Of a stretch of DNA of 64,000 nt, positions 9,010 through 17,730 are shown piece by piece. Position 1 is the first letter of the stretch. Every line of letters starts with the position of its first letter. The notes under the pieces are model-generated. The model ran no database searches and was not told the DNA's origin. It worked only from the letters and a program-made list of their open reading frames with translations. Source of the stretch: Flectobacillus longus. Lineage in GTDB: Bacteria > Bacteroidota > Bacteroidia > Cytophagales > Spirosomataceae. The stretch covers positions 40,625-104,624 of the forward strand of contig NZ_JASHIC010000030.1 of the NCBI RefSeq assembly GCF_030056705.1, in the 5' to 3' direction. Both the position numbers and the translations under genes were made by a program.

Positions 9010-10242
9010 GTGACGCAGATTACGAAGCAGTTTTTTTACTTTACCTTATTAATCGTTTTGGGCATAGTTGCCTGTTCCCATCAGCCAAACCAGTGGGGTG
9101 ATACCACAACAAACAGTGCTTCGGCTCGCAATGATAGTATCGCCAAGCTTTTTGATGCTACCACAGCCTCTCGTAAAGCAGCTAAGTTGGATACTTTTTT
9201 CAGAAATCTTCAAAAAACTGCCAAATTCAATGGCGTAGTATTGGTTTCACAATATGGAAAAATCATCTATAAAGGCGCTTTTGGCTACAAAAGTTTTGCT
9301 AAAAAAGATACAAATACCACCGAAACGTTGTTTCAATTAGCCTCTGTTTCTAAGCAGTTTACGTCGGTTGCTATTATGCAATTGCACGAAAAAGGTTTGA
9401 TTAATTACAACGACCCCGTTTACAAATACATTCCGAGCTTTCCTTATGACCCAAGCATCACGATTCGTAGCTTGCTGACACACTGCTCGGGTATTCCCAA
9501 CTATGCGTATGCGCTCGACAAGGTTATCAATAAAAAAGAGCCTATGTCAAACGAGCAAATTGTAAACTTATTTGCCAAGCATAAGCCAGGGATTAACTAT
9601 TTGCCTAATGCTCGCTTTAACTACAATAACTCCAACTATGTTTTGTTGGCCTATATCGTAGAGAAATTAACAAATATGTCGTTTAGAGAATATGCCCAAA
9701 AGCATCTTTTTGCACCCGCGGGTATGTCCAAAACCTTTATCTATGACCCTAGTAAGTCTGAGATGGTGGCCAATGCAGCCTTAGGATATACGCCAAGAAG
9801 AGGTGGTTACTGGCAAATTCCGTTCGATCATTTGGATGGCGCTGTGGGCGACAAAGGAATTTACTCGACGGTAGAAGATATGTTTAAGTGGGATATGGCA
9901 TTGAATAGCGAAAAATTAGTCAAGCAAAGTACTTTACAAGAAGCTTTTGTTCCAGCCCATCATTTCAAAAATTTAATTAATAAAAACTATGGCTACGGCT
10001 GGCGTTTACAATTGATGGACGATGGCTCTTGGTTGACTTTTCATACAGGTTGGTGGCATGGTTTCAAGAACTATTATCTCCACAATCCAAAAGATAATTC
10101 CTCTATTATCATTCTTCAAAACGTAGCCAATCATGCTTTGGCACGTGTAAAAGTTGCGCAATCTATCTTATATCCTGATAAGGCTTGGTACTTTATGAAA
10201 GGTGAAGCATTCCCTGAAGAAGTAGAAGGCGGACATGAGTAG
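9010..10242 (+). CDS. Serine hydrolase of the beta-lactamase/class C family, lipoprotein
   Basis: A 410-residue penicillin-binding-protein-like serine hydrolase. The GTG start at 9010 gives a hydrophobic signal ending in the lipobox-like IVAC at Cys22, so it is probably a lipoprotein. The three family motifs are present: SVSK (nucleophilic serine and lysine), YNNSNY (Tyr of the YxN motif) and HTGW near the C-terminus (the KTG-like motif). Members are D,D-peptidases, esterases or amidases rather than true beta-lactamases in most Bacteroidota. Substrate unknown. It is monocistronic: a long spacer with a terminator precedes it and a palindrome follows. Confidence 0.88.
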   Translation: MTQITKQFFYFTLLIVLGIVACSHQPNQWGDTTTNSASARNDSIAKLFDATTASRKAAKLDTFFRNLQKTAKFNGVVLVSQYGKIIYKGAFGYKSFAKKDTNTTETLFQLASVSKQFTSVAIMQLHEKGLINYNDPVYKYIPSFPYDPSITIRSLLTHCSGIPNYAYALDKVINKKEPMSNEQIVNLFAKHKPGINYLPNARFNYNNSNYVLLAYIVEKLTNMSFREYAQKHLFAPAGMSKTFIYDPSKSEMVANAALGYTPRRGGYWQIPFDHLDGAVGDKGIYSTVEDMFKWDMALNSEKLVKQSTLQEAFVPAHHFKNLINKNYGYGWRLQLMDDGSWLTFHTGWWHGFKNYYLHNPKDNSSIIILQNVANHALARVKVAQSILYPDKAWYFMKGEAFPEEVEGGHE

Positions 10243-10319
10243 TTGCGAGTTATGAATTCAGAGTTGTGAGTTTTTTAAATTTCAGTAAGATTCAGCTTTA
10301 TCATTAAAATAAAATTGAT

Positions 10320-10348
10320 GTAGTAGCAACCGCAAGGGTTGCCACTAC
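10320..10348. repeat. GCAACCGCAAGGGTTGC palindrome, copy 1 (convergent gap)
   Basis: An imperfect palindrome with arms GTAGTAGCAACC / GGGTTGCCACTAC around a GCAA centre. It lies between two convergent genes, the serine hydrolase (ends 10242) and the M61 peptidase (ends 10448), where it could stop transcription from both sides. The same core recurs at 33924-33992 and 56913-56930, both also in convergent gaps. Confidence 0.7.
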
Positions 10349-10447
10349 ATTTCAAAAACTCACAAATAAGAATGCCTTCAAATAAAATAAAATTATCATA
10401 AAGCACTAATTACCAATTGAGTACTCATATCTAACACCCCACCTTAC

Positions 10448-12127
10448 TCATTCCTTTTTCACAAACTCATACGCATCAACACTTCCTTTTCTTGGCTGAA
10501 AAGTAATCGTATATTTTTTCCCTTTTCTCAAAACTGGAATCGTCAATGTATTTGAATAACTTGTATAGGTTTTGTTGATATTAATAGAAGCTAAAATTTT
10601 GTCTCCTTCTTGTAAACCTACTTTGGCAGCTTCTGAATTGGGGACTAGTCCTTGGACAATTTCTCCTTTTTGAACTTTCATCGGTTTTGCAAAGCCCAAA
10701 TCAAATAACCCTGTTGTGGTTTTCTTTACCGTATATCCTTCATAAATATCAGGTTCAGGAACAATTAACTTTCCACTTAGCATTGCCTTCCAGTCGTCTA
10801 CAGCCCACTGTCCAGCCGATGAGGCTAAGAGATTTTCCCATGTTTCCTTTGTGACATATTTACCAGCTTGAGCTTGTTGGGTTATTTGGTTGATTAACCC
10901 TACAACTGTCGTTTGACTATGCGTACGCTTTAGTTTGGCTTCAAGATTGGCAAAATACATCGCCCCTCTCGAATACCCGATTGACCACGCATTTCGTCCT
11001 GACCACTTTACACTAGGTATATCTTTTTCGGAAACTTCACGAATTGCATTGGTATAATAAAGTGCAGCCTCCTCATTGACAAGCTTACCAAATTCTGCGG
11101 GTGTGTATAATCCAGCCTCAAGCGGAAGCACCATACACAAATAATCTGCAATACCCTCGCTATACCAATCATCTTCACCTTCTTGCGCATGAAGACTTCC
11201 TACAAAAGCATGTACTGTTTCATGAGCAATCAAGGAGTGAATATCGGCGGTGGTGGCATCTTCAGAAGGTGGCAAATATAGCGTGTATCCTCCCATTACA
11301 GCAACGCCACTGGCGAGTGGTCCGCCATCGTAAGTTCGGATAAAAATTCTGAAAGGGCTCTCAGAATTTCCATTCAGACGGTTACGCAAATGCGTATATA
11401 CTTTTTCGACCCAGTCTGCGGCTTGATTCATTTCGTCTGACTTTCGACCTAACGCATACAAGCTAAAGCCTTTATCTCGACCTTTATCAGGATAGGTAAA
11501 CATTTTTCCTACAATAAACTGACAAAACATCAATTCACCTAAATCAGCTTTTATTTGGCAATCATTTTCACCCTTTGAAGTAACAGCGATAAAACCTTTG
11601 GGTAAATGCCATTTCAAGGATAAATCGACAGATGTAAGTGTTTCAGGATATAATAAAAAACTCGTAAACGCCCCTGCCAACCCTCCTCCTGTAGCTTGTA
11701 AATCAATATGTGGGCCTCGGCGCTTAGGAATAGACACTGCCACTGGCACATGGTAATCAATCTTTATAATCTTTCCTTCTACAGCCCGATTTCCTTTCCA
11801 AACTTGAAGGTTTAAGTCATTGATACTGGTGTCGGGATAAGCTCGATAGCTTACAGCTCCTTGCATGTCTATAACAGAAAGCTGAGTCACCACATCGGTT
11901 GTTCTATCCAAATAAGGTCGTAGAGAGTTGAACAGTAATTTTAAATCGTGACCTTTGTTCGTCTCATATTGTATCGAATAACTTACATGCAAACCTACGG
12001 CTTTACCTGATTTATCAAGGTCTGGGCTCAAGTGTAGCTCTTGGATTGTTGGTATCTCCTGAGCATTTATTACTGATGTACTTATTGTGAATAAGAGTAA
12101 AAAGAAGTTACTTTTACGAAGTATCAT
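10448..12127 (-). CDS. M61 family glycyl-aminopeptidase-like metallopeptidase with PDZ domain
   Basis: An exported zinc metallopeptidase of family M61. I chose the ATG at 12127 (559 residues) over the longer open frame, because it begins MILRKSNFF and gives a clean signal peptide ending INAQ. The gluzincin site HETVHAF (HExxH) is followed by SEGIADY, which supplies the third ligand glutamate. A PDZ-like domain occupies about residues 460-540. An N-terminal beta-sandwich precedes the catalytic domain. M61 enzymes prefer N-terminal glycine or alanine in some members; specificity here is unknown. No lipobox, so periplasmic or secreted. Confidence 0.85.
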   Translation of the reverse strand: MILRKSNFFLLLFTISTSVINAQEIPTIQELHLSPDLDKSGKAVGLHVSYSIQYETNKGHDLKLLFNSLRPYLDRTTDVVTQLSVIDMQGAVSYRAYPDTSINDLNLQVWKGNRAVEGKIIKIDYHVPVAVSIPKRRGPHIDLQATGGGLAGAFTSFLLYPETLTSVDLSLKWHLPKGFIAVTSKGENDCQIKADLGELMFCQFIVGKMFTYPDKGRDKGFSLYALGRKSDEMNQAADWVEKVYTHLRNRLNGNSESPFRIFIRTYDGGPLASGVAVMGGYTLYLPPSEDATTADIHSLIAHETVHAFVGSLHAQEGEDDWYSEGIADYLCMVLPLEAGLYTPAEFGKLVNEEAALYYTNAIREVSEKDIPSVKWSGRNAWSIGYSRGAMYFANLEAKLKRTHSQTTVVGLINQITQQAQAGKYVTKETWENLLASSAGQWAVDDWKAMLSGKLIVPEPDIYEGYTVKKTTTGLFDLGFAKPMKVQKGEIVQGLVPNSEAAKVGLQEGDKILASININKTYTSYSNTLTIPVLRKGKKYTITFQPRKGSVDAYEFVKKE

Positions 12128-12174
12128 ATAAAGGTGAATTAGGAGATGGATGAACTGTAATTTAGCAGAAAATA

Positions 12175-12200
12175 GACAAAGTGGCAAAGGACAAAGTATT
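12175..12200. repeat. GGCAAAGGCACAAAG-like word, copy 1
   Basis: CAAAGTGGCAAAGGACAAAG lies about 50 bases upstream of the M61 start on the + strand. Related words sit at 16291-16306, 28505-28528 and 43033-43056, each 30-90 bases upstream of a minus-strand gene. Read on the coding strand they give GTGCCTTTGCC, which partly resembles the Bacteroidota -7 box. Confidence 0.4.
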
Positions 12201-12397
12201 TTATTGATGCTCAAATAGACAAAGCTTATTCAGTACTTACACACTATTTGAGTTTACTATACGTTTATAGGAAAGTTTAATAACATATTAAGTGTGCAAA
12301 ACTTTAAAAATTACATATCTTTACAGCCTTAGGCATTAGTGGCATTCTTTTCGCTACAAATTCCCCAAAGCTTCAATAATCAAATTTTTCCAACATC

Positions 12398-12943
12398 ATG
12401 AAGATTAAATCATTACTTCTCGGCTTATTAATGCTGGTAGGATTTCAAATCAAAGTGCAAGCGCAATCGGAAGATGAAGGCATCAAAGCCTGCATCAACA
12501 ATTACCTTGATGGAGTAATGCAAGGTGATACGGCTCGTCTCAACCGTGCTTTTCATCCTACAGCTTTGCTTCGTAGTGTAAACACCAACACAGGAGCACT
12601 ACAAGACCTTTCGGTTCGGAAGTTTGTGGCAACAACTCCAGCAGGTGGTATTCAGACTAGAGGAGGTTCTACCAAGCTAGTGTCTTACTCATATATTGGT
12701 GTTTCGGCTCTTGCTACAGTCGAACTTCGTTTTGGTGATTTCAAGTATGTGGACTTATTAAGCATGTTGAAGTTTGGTGACAATTGGAAAATTGTAAGCC
12801 GTGTATTCAGCCGTGCAGATTTGGATGCTACTGTAAAAGGTACAGGCGCTGCACCAAGTGCTGGTGCTCCTGCTGCGTCAAAACCACCTGTAGTGAAAAA
12901 ATCAAGTGCAAATGTAAAACCAAAAGCTGATGATGGTTGGTAG
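12398..12943 (+). CDS. Secreted NTF2-like / putative lumazine-binding protein
   Basis: A 181-residue exported protein with a signal peptide ending VQAQ near residue 23. The mature part (about 25-148) reads as a SnoaL/NTF2-like cone of the 'putative lumazine-binding' type: IKACINNYLDGVMQGDTARLNRAFHP, then a strand-rich half ending DNWKIVSRVFSR. A low-complexity Ala/Pro/Lys tail of about 35 residues follows, ending in DDGW. Such proteins are common in Bacteroidota and their ligand is mostly unknown. It is divergent from the M61 gene. A hairpin at about 13029-13057 with a T-run closes the transcript. Confidence 0.75.
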   Translation: MKIKSLLLGLLMLVGFQIKVQAQSEDEGIKACINNYLDGVMQGDTARLNRAFHPTALLRSVNTNTGALQDLSVRKFVATTPAGGIQTRGGSTKLVSYSYIGVSALATVELRFGDFKYVDLLSMLKFGDNWKIVSRVFSRADLDATVKGTGAAPSAGAPAASKPPVVKKSSANVKPKADDGW

Positions 12944-13028
12944 TATTGGGGCTTAGGGCTATTGGCTTTGAGCTAACAGCTTCTTATAACTCTTTAATAT
13001 ACTTTCTTCAAGCTCTGAAATAGATGAT

Positions 13029-13067
13029 AAGGTGACTAGGCATAGCTTAGTTACCTTTTTTATTTTT
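13029..13067 (+). terminator. Probable terminator after the lumazine-binding-like gene
   Basis: AAGGTGACTAGG... facing ...CTTAGTTACCTT forms an imperfect stem of about 14 bp with wobble pairs, followed by a run of T. Confidence 0.6.
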
Positions 13068-13167
13068 GAACAGTTTGAAACTACTCAAAAAATGACTCTA
13101 AGTGTAGAACACTTAAACTATAAATTAAAGCACTGGAACTAGATTACTAAAATCATTTTATTCCATT

Positions 13168-13197
13168 CTGAAATTCCCAACTACTTTTGTACCTTTG
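13168..13197 (+). promoter_or_regulatory. Bacteroidota-type promoter for yebC
   Basis: TACCTTTG at 13190-13197 fits the -7 consensus TAnnTTTG, and CTG at 13168-13170 lies 19 bp upstream, one base off the TTG -33 element. The predicted start is about 140 bases before the YebC ATG; that leader contains a small hairpin (TACTTTATT...AATAAAGTA near 13227-13250). Confidence 0.6.
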
Positions 13198-13345
13198 CAT
13201 TCGCAAAAAATTACCCTTTAGGTCTACTTTATTTTTTGGAATAAAGTATCAGCCTAATTTCTTGATACATAAATTACTGAACATACGAAAAAGTCTGAAA
13301 ATTGTATTTTTCTAGACCCACATCAATTTCAAATGACCAAATAAA

Positions 13346-14068
13346 ATGGGAAGAGCCTTTGAATTCCGTAAAGCCAGAAAGTTTAAAAGATGGGGCCAAA
13401 TGGCCAAAACTTTTACCAAAATCGGTAAAGATATTACAATCGCTGTAAAATCAGGCGGTCCAGACCCTACCTCAAACTCTCGTTTGCGTGCAATCATGCA
13501 AAATGCTAGAGCGGTAAACATGCCAAAAGTCAATATCGAAAACGCCATCAAACGTGCTACTTCGAAAGACCAAGAGGATTACAAAGAGATTGTATATGAA
13601 GGATATGGCCTACACGGCGTAGCAGTCTTAGTAGAATGTACTACCGATAACACTAACCGTAGTATTGCCAACGTTCGTAGTTACTTTACCAAATGTGGTG
13701 GTAGCGTAGGTACTTCGGGTATGCTTGACTTTATTTTTGACCGTAAGTGTATTTTCAAAATTGCTAATAATGGTACAACTGACATCGAAGAGTTAGAGTT
13801 AGAACTTATCGACTTTGGTGCAGAAGAACTGTTCTTAGATACAGAAGCTAACCAAATCAATATTTATGGTGGCTTTACCGCTTTTGGAGCAATTCAAAAA
13901 TACTTAGAAGAGCAAGGTTACGAAATTCAAGGTGCTGATTTTGAACGTATTCCTACTGATTTCAAAAAACTTACAGAAGAACAAGCTGCTGATATTGAAA
14001 AGCTTATTGATAAATTAGAAGAAGACGATGATGTTCAGAACGTGTATCACAACATGCTTGTAGAATAA
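13346..14068 (+). CDS. yebC: YebC/PmpR family protein (TACO1-like translation factor)
   Basis: A 240-residue YebC/TACO1 family protein of normal length. The N-terminus is characteristic: MGRAFEFRKARKFKR, then MAKTFTKIGKDI and GGPDPTSNSRLR. The middle domain holds the conserved YEGYGLHGVAVLVECTTDN segment. The family was first named as DNA-binding regulators; more recent work on bacterial and mitochondrial members links them to translation, easing ribosome stalling on proline-rich stretches. It is transcribed alone, with its own promoter box and a very strong terminator. It has no signal peptide and should act in the cytoplasm. Confidence 0.95.
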   Translation: MGRAFEFRKARKFKRWGQMAKTFTKIGKDITIAVKSGGPDPTSNSRLRAIMQNARAVNMPKVNIENAIKRATSKDQEDYKEIVYEGYGLHGVAVLVECTTDNTNRSIANVRSYFTKCGGSVGTSGMLDFIFDRKCIFKIANNGTTDIEELELELIDFGAEELFLDTEANQINIYGGFTAFGAIQKYLEEQGYEIQGADFERIPTDFKKLTEEQAADIEKLIDKLEEDDDVQNVYHNMLVE

Positions 14069-14085
14069 TATCAACAAAGGTTTTC

Positions 14086-14128
14086 AAAATAAAAGGGAAT
14101 AAAGCTATGCTTTATTCCCTTTTATTTT
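14086..14128. terminator. Bidirectional terminator between yebC and a small membrane protein gene
   Basis: Perfect 20-bp arms (14086-14105 with 14109-14128) with a 3-nt loop. The outer bases are A-rich on the left and T-rich on the right, so it can end transcription on either strand. The two flanking genes converge here. Confidence 0.9.
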
Positions 14129-14171
14129 GGCTAAGTAATCGTGTATTTTTCTTTACATTTATCGCATTCTC

Positions 14172-14360
14172 TCAATCTATCTGATTATTCTTCGAATTAT
14201 AAGCAATAGCAAATACAAGTCCTTCCAATATAATTCCAACTGTAGCTGTTAGGGTATCTCCTAACCAAATTAAAATTACGCAAAAAACCACGAACAATGC
14301 AATGAGTTCGAATGTTGACAAATCGTTTTCTACTTCTTGTGAATGATGTGAATTTCCCAT
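14172..14360 (-). CDS. Small hypothetical membrane protein
   Basis: A short reading frame of 62 residues if it starts at the ATG at 14360 (MGNSHHSQEVENDL), or 76 if an upstream TTG at 14402 is used; the ATG is preferred. After a polar N-terminus come two adjacent hydrophobic stretches, FELIALFVVFCVILIWLG and VGIILEGLVFAIAY, which could form a helical hairpin in the membrane. No family is recognised. It is divergent from the DUF922-like gene and shares with it a 13-bp inverted repeat in the promoter region. Confidence 0.5.
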   Translation of the reverse strand: MGNSHHSQEVENDLSTFELIALFVVFCVILIWLGDTLTATVGIILEGLVFAIAYNSKNNQID

Positions 14361-14387
14361 AGTCTTAGTCAATAGTTTATATTTTTT

Positions 14388-14514
14388 ATTGAATATAACC
14401 AATTTGAATTATTCCTCCTAATTTTTATTTACCTTAATGTAAGTATAAGGACGTTATTAGTTAACTGTAAATCTGTTACTAGAATGAACTTATAACCAGA
14501 AGGTTATATTCAAT
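14388..14514. promoter_or_regulatory. Candidate operator pair in a divergent promoter region
   Basis: ATTGAATATAACC at 14388-14400 is repeated exactly in inverse as GGTTATATTCAAT at 14502-14514. Inside it, TATAACC-N4-GGTTATA at 14491-14508 is a perfect palindrome with 7-bp arms, so there are three TATAACC half-sites. The element lies between the divergent small membrane protein and DUF922-like genes. Confidence 0.5.
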
Positions 14515-14579
14515 ATACACCATAGTTATATTATTAATTTATACTTTCATGTTACTTAAAAGAAAAAAATGATTTTACG

Positions 14580-15653
14580 ATGAAACACCTCTTCTTTTTT
14601 ATGATGTGCTTTATGTCTCCATTTTGTCATTGGGGACAAAATCTAGTAAAATTTATACCCTTACAAACAAGCGAACCTCCGCTTACTCCTACGTACTTCT
14701 ACATCGAAAAAGTATCAGATATTCGCAATAACTCCTCTCGAATTGGCCATGCCTATGGAGTTGATAATGCTTCGTTACAACTCAAGCCAAGTTATTCTTT
14801 AAGCAAGTATAGTCGAAGTTTTTTCCGTAATCCTATACGTCGAGATACGCTTGGCTATGCCATTACCATTCATATCAAAAATCTAGATATACAAGAAAAA
14901 ATTAAGGATAATATGATTCATGGGGAATGTGGCATTGAACTAGTATTTTCTTTCGACAGAGCTGGAACTGATGTTGTATTAACCAGTTTTAAAAGTAAAA
15001 CCCTTTTCAAACGCTCATTAGGAGAGTACGACAATTATCAGAAAATGATTGAGAGATTATTCCGAAGGGGTGCCGAGCACCTAAATCAATGGATGTCTTT
15101 GAATTATGATAAAAATCCGATCCTCGCAAAATCTCTTGTAGTCAACATTCTCCCAGATTATCGCATCGATAATCCAGATAAAGGTGATACTTTATTTTGG
15201 AGTTCTTCAAGACCTTTACGATGGAGCGATTTTCATGGAAAACCTCCTGTTTTTACACCTTATGCAGCCCAAGTCTTTTCAAATTTTGAATATATTGGAG
15301 ATGTAAAGTTTCATAAAGGAATCCTTACTGCCAATTTGCAATTTAAAGCTTACGTTCTAAAATCCTCTTCATGGAACGCCCATGCAGGCAATAACGAAGC
15401 GGCATTAGACCATGAACAACTACATTTTGATATTACGAAAACCATCATTGAGAAATTCAAAGAAAAGGCTCGCCAAATTACTTCGGTGGAGGATTATGAT
15501 AGCGAAATTCAATTGCTATTTATTGATATGTATCGATTGATGAATAAACTTCAGAAACAATATGATGCCGAAACCAATCACTCTATCAATGTGATTGCTC
15601 AAGAACGTTGGCGAATAGAAGTGAGAAATGAACTGAGAGGGTATGGGATATGA
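14580..15653 (+). CDS. Secreted DUF922-like putative zinc metalloprotease
   Basis: A 357-residue exported protein with a hydrophobic N-terminal signal (MKHLFFFMMCFM). The C-terminal half (about 200-330) carries WSDFHGKPP and then ALDHEQLHFDITKTIIEKF; the HEQLH is a HExxH zinc motif in a context (EQLHFDI) typical of the DUF922 family of putative zinc proteases. The N-terminal half (about 25-190) is not recognised and looks like a mixed beta domain. Substrate unknown. The gene is single and converges with the haem-binding protein gene. Confidence 0.65.
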   Translation: MKHLFFFMMCFMSPFCHWGQNLVKFIPLQTSEPPLTPTYFYIEKVSDIRNNSSRIGHAYGVDNASLQLKPSYSLSKYSRSFFRNPIRRDTLGYAITIHIKNLDIQEKIKDNMIHGECGIELVFSFDRAGTDVVLTSFKSKTLFKRSLGEYDNYQKMIERLFRRGAEHLNQWMSLNYDKNPILAKSLVVNILPDYRIDNPDKGDTLFWSSSRPLRWSDFHGKPPVFTPYAAQVFSNFEYIGDVKFHKGILTANLQFKAYVLKSSSWNAHAGNNEAALDHEQLHFDITKTIIEKFKEKARQITSVEDYDSEIQLLFIDMYRLMNKLQKQYDAETNHSINVIAQERWRIEVRNELRGYGI

Positions 15654-15694
15654 ATTTGAAAATTGGCAAATTTGAAGATTTGAAAATTTGAAGC
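15652..15694. repeat. AATTTGAAGATTTG tandem words in convergent gap
   Basis: Starting at the DUF922-like stop codon, AATTTGAAAATTGGCAAATT and TTGAAGATTTGAAAATTTGAAG run in tandem. The same word is duplicated exactly at 56833-56864 and present in inverse at 57127-57173. The rest of the gap (15700-15802) holds an inverted ATAGATACG/CGTATCTAC pair and a 'GGCTTACAGCCTAAAGCC' string. Confidence 0.55.
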
Positions 15695-15802
15695 CATGAG
15701 TTTTAATAATAGATACGACCATAACTTCTCATGAAATTATCAACCGTATCTACTATAATCGGAGAGCATATTGCCTACGGCTTACAGCCTAAAGCCTAAT
15801 GT

Positions 15803-16258
15803 CTATTTAGCTAAACTATCCTGTAAGGCTTTTGCCCACGTGGCGATGGCTTTTGAATCTTGGTCAGAAAGAATAGCATCTTTATGAATCCAAGTATATG
15901 AATCAAGAGGCATCCAGTGATCTGTTACGGCTTCGGCTACCTCCTCTAATTTATGTGCAGCTTTTTTCTTTGGATAGCTCGCAAATTCAGAGAAATTCAA
16001 TTCGTCTTTTCCTTCCTCTACATGATGATTAAGCCACCAACCTACTGGCTGAATATTGCTATACCAAGGATAGGTGGTATTGTTGGAATGACAATCGTAA
16101 CACGATACTTTCAAAGCTTTTTGTACGTCTGCGGGTACTTCATAGTGCTTCGTAATATCATTGGCGCTCACACCCTCGGATTGATTTTTGGCAGGACGAA
16201 TAAATTGAATAGCTACTGCCAATACAGCAATACCAATAAGAATACGTTGTTTGTTCAT
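15803..16258 (-). CDS. Haem-binding domain protein (c-type, CxxCH)
   Basis: A 151-residue protein with an N-terminal membrane anchor or uncleaved signal (IGIAVLAVAIQFI) and one CYDCH motif at about residues 53-57, followed by SNNTTYPWYSNIQPVGWWL. This matches the Bacteroidota haem-binding domain family, in which a CxxCH and nearby aromatic residues hold a covalent haem. It should sit on the outer face of the inner membrane and carry electrons or sense redox state; the partner is unknown. Confidence 0.85.
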   Translation of the reverse strand: MNKQRILIGIAVLAVAIQFIRPAKNQSEGVSANDITKHYEVPADVQKALKVSCYDCHSNNTTYPWYSNIQPVGWWLNHHVEEGKDELNFSEFASYPKKKAAHKLEEVAEAVTDHWMPLDSYTWIHKDAILSDQDSKAIATWAKALQDSLAK

Positions 16259-16290
16259 AATCTGAGGAGTTTTGTTAAATAATGGTTTGA

Positions 16291-16306
16291 TGGCAAAGGC
16301 ACAAAA
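16291..16306. repeat. GGCAAAGGCACAAA word, copy 2
   Basis: TGGCAAAGGCACAAAA lies 33-48 bases upstream of the haem-binding gene's start on the opposite strand. See the related words at 12175, 28505 and 43033. Confidence 0.4.
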
Positions 16307-16506
16307 TTGCGTTGACTCCCCTATTCTTATCGTAGTAAGGATAAAACGCTTTGGTAATTTGTACCTGTTTGCTTACTTTTTACTTAGATTTATTTCTTTA
16401 GAAAAAAGTTTAGTCCTAATTGTATCAATTTAAGAATATTATTCAAAATGGGAAAACACTTTGTATTTCTTTATTTTTAAGTGTCATTCTATCAACCAAC
16501 TAAAGT

Positions 16507-17349
16507 ATGCAACAACGAGTAAAGCCTGTTCAAGTGATAAAATATAGTAGCCAATCTCTTGAAAAAGAGATGGATGATTTAGTAATTGTAGAAGAACCTT
16601 TGGCCATTAGGATTGGGTATGGTGATATTCATCATCGCTTACAAAAAAATCTCACCGTTACGATGCGCACTCCGGGGAACGATTTCGAATTGACCTTAGG
16701 TTTTTTGTATTCTGAGGGAATCATTCAACATCTTTCGCAGGTGCAATCTATTCGTTACTGCACTGAATTACAAAGACTAGAAGAACATGAAAATATTGTT
16801 AGAGTTGAATTAAGTCCTGATTTAGATTTGAGTCAAACCCTGTATGAGCGAAATTTTATGGCATCTTCGAGCTGTGGGATTTGTGGAAAAGCACAAATCG
16901 AATCACTCGAACAACAACAGTGTCTTACTCTCAAGAATTGGGAATATCGTATTTCTCCCACATTTTTGTGGGAAATAGAAGAGAAGCTAACACAAAATCA
17001 AAGTCTTTTTTCTTATACAGGTGGCGCTCATGCAGTGGCTATTTATGAAAATACTGGCGAATTGGTTTTACTCCGTGAAGATATAGGGCGACACAATGCC
17101 TTAGATAAAGTAATCGGTGCTAAATTAGGACTAGAAAAACAAGCCATGGCTCCTATTCTTGTACTAAGCAGTCGTGTTAGCTATGAAATGATTCAGAAAA
17201 GTATTATGGCACAATTTCCAATCATAGTGGCAGTAGGTGCTCCGTCGAGCCTAGCTGTCGAGTTGGCACAACAGTTTGGCATTACGTTGATTGCTTTTTT
17301 ACGAAAAGGAAAATTCAATGTTTACACGCATGAGTTTAGAGTACAATAA
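16507..17349 (+). CDS. fdhD: FdhD, formate dehydrogenase sulfurtransferase accessory protein
   Basis: A 280-residue FdhD. Family members carry sulfur from the IscS cysteine desulfurase to the molybdenum bis-MGD cofactor of formate dehydrogenases, a step needed for activity. The catalytic cysteine pair is Cys123 and Cys126 in SSCGICGKAQ. The segments TPGNDFELTLGFLYSEG and REDIGRHNALDKVIG are family hallmarks that bind the cofactor. It lies just upstream of a YdeP-type molybdoenzyme on the same strand, which is the likely client. Normal length, cytoplasmic. Confidence 0.95.
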   Translation: MQQRVKPVQVIKYSSQSLEKEMDDLVIVEEPLAIRIGYGDIHHRLQKNLTVTMRTPGNDFELTLGFLYSEGIIQHLSQVQSIRYCTELQRLEEHENIVRVELSPDLDLSQTLYERNFMASSSCGICGKAQIESLEQQQCLTLKNWEYRISPTFLWEIEEKLTQNQSLFSYTGGAHAVAIYENTGELVLLREDIGRHNALDKVIGAKLGLEKQAMAPILVLSSRVSYEMIQKSIMAQFPIIVAVGAPSSLAVELAQQFGITLIAFLRKGKFNVYTHEFRVQ

Positions 17350-17426
17350 CAGTGAGCAGTTATTGCTTCAGTTTCAAAATTTTATTTGCCTCTTATTAGA
17401 AAAACAAAATTTCCTTTCGCCACACC

Positions 17427-17511
17427 TTACTTTTCTTGTCTTGACACAAGAAAAGTAACAAAAGAAAGTCAAGAAATCCTAAACTCGCCTGCGGCTCAAA
17501 CAACAGGATTT
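17427..17511. repeat. Two-hairpin intergenic element after fdhD
   Basis: Arms 17427-17439 and 17446-17458 form a perfect 13-bp stem (TTACTTTTCTTGT), followed by a spacer and a second pair AAATCCT (17474-17480) / AGGATTT (17505-17511) enclosing CGCCTGCGGC. It looks like a compact dispersed element, though only one copy is in the window. It may also stop transcription after fdhD. The rest of the 381-base gap before 17731 is AT-rich with nothing clear. Confidence 0.5.
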
Positions 17512-17730
17512 CAGAAAAATAAATACAAAATTTTTTATTTTTTAATGACTTATAAATTTTAAACATACTCTTAATTCAATAATGAGAATAAGGAAGATTC
17601 AAATAATAATATATCAGTGACTTACTTTGAAAGTATCATTCTGATTATGAGCATCTTCAAATAACTGATATACTAATAACTAGTATCGTCTTCTTGGATA
17701 TTTCACAACCCTTAACAATTTGCCATTACT

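Noticed and set aside
9010..10242. Antibiotic-resistance beta-lactamase
   Set aside because: The fold and motifs are of the broad class C-like serine hydrolase family; resistance cannot be claimed from these motifs.
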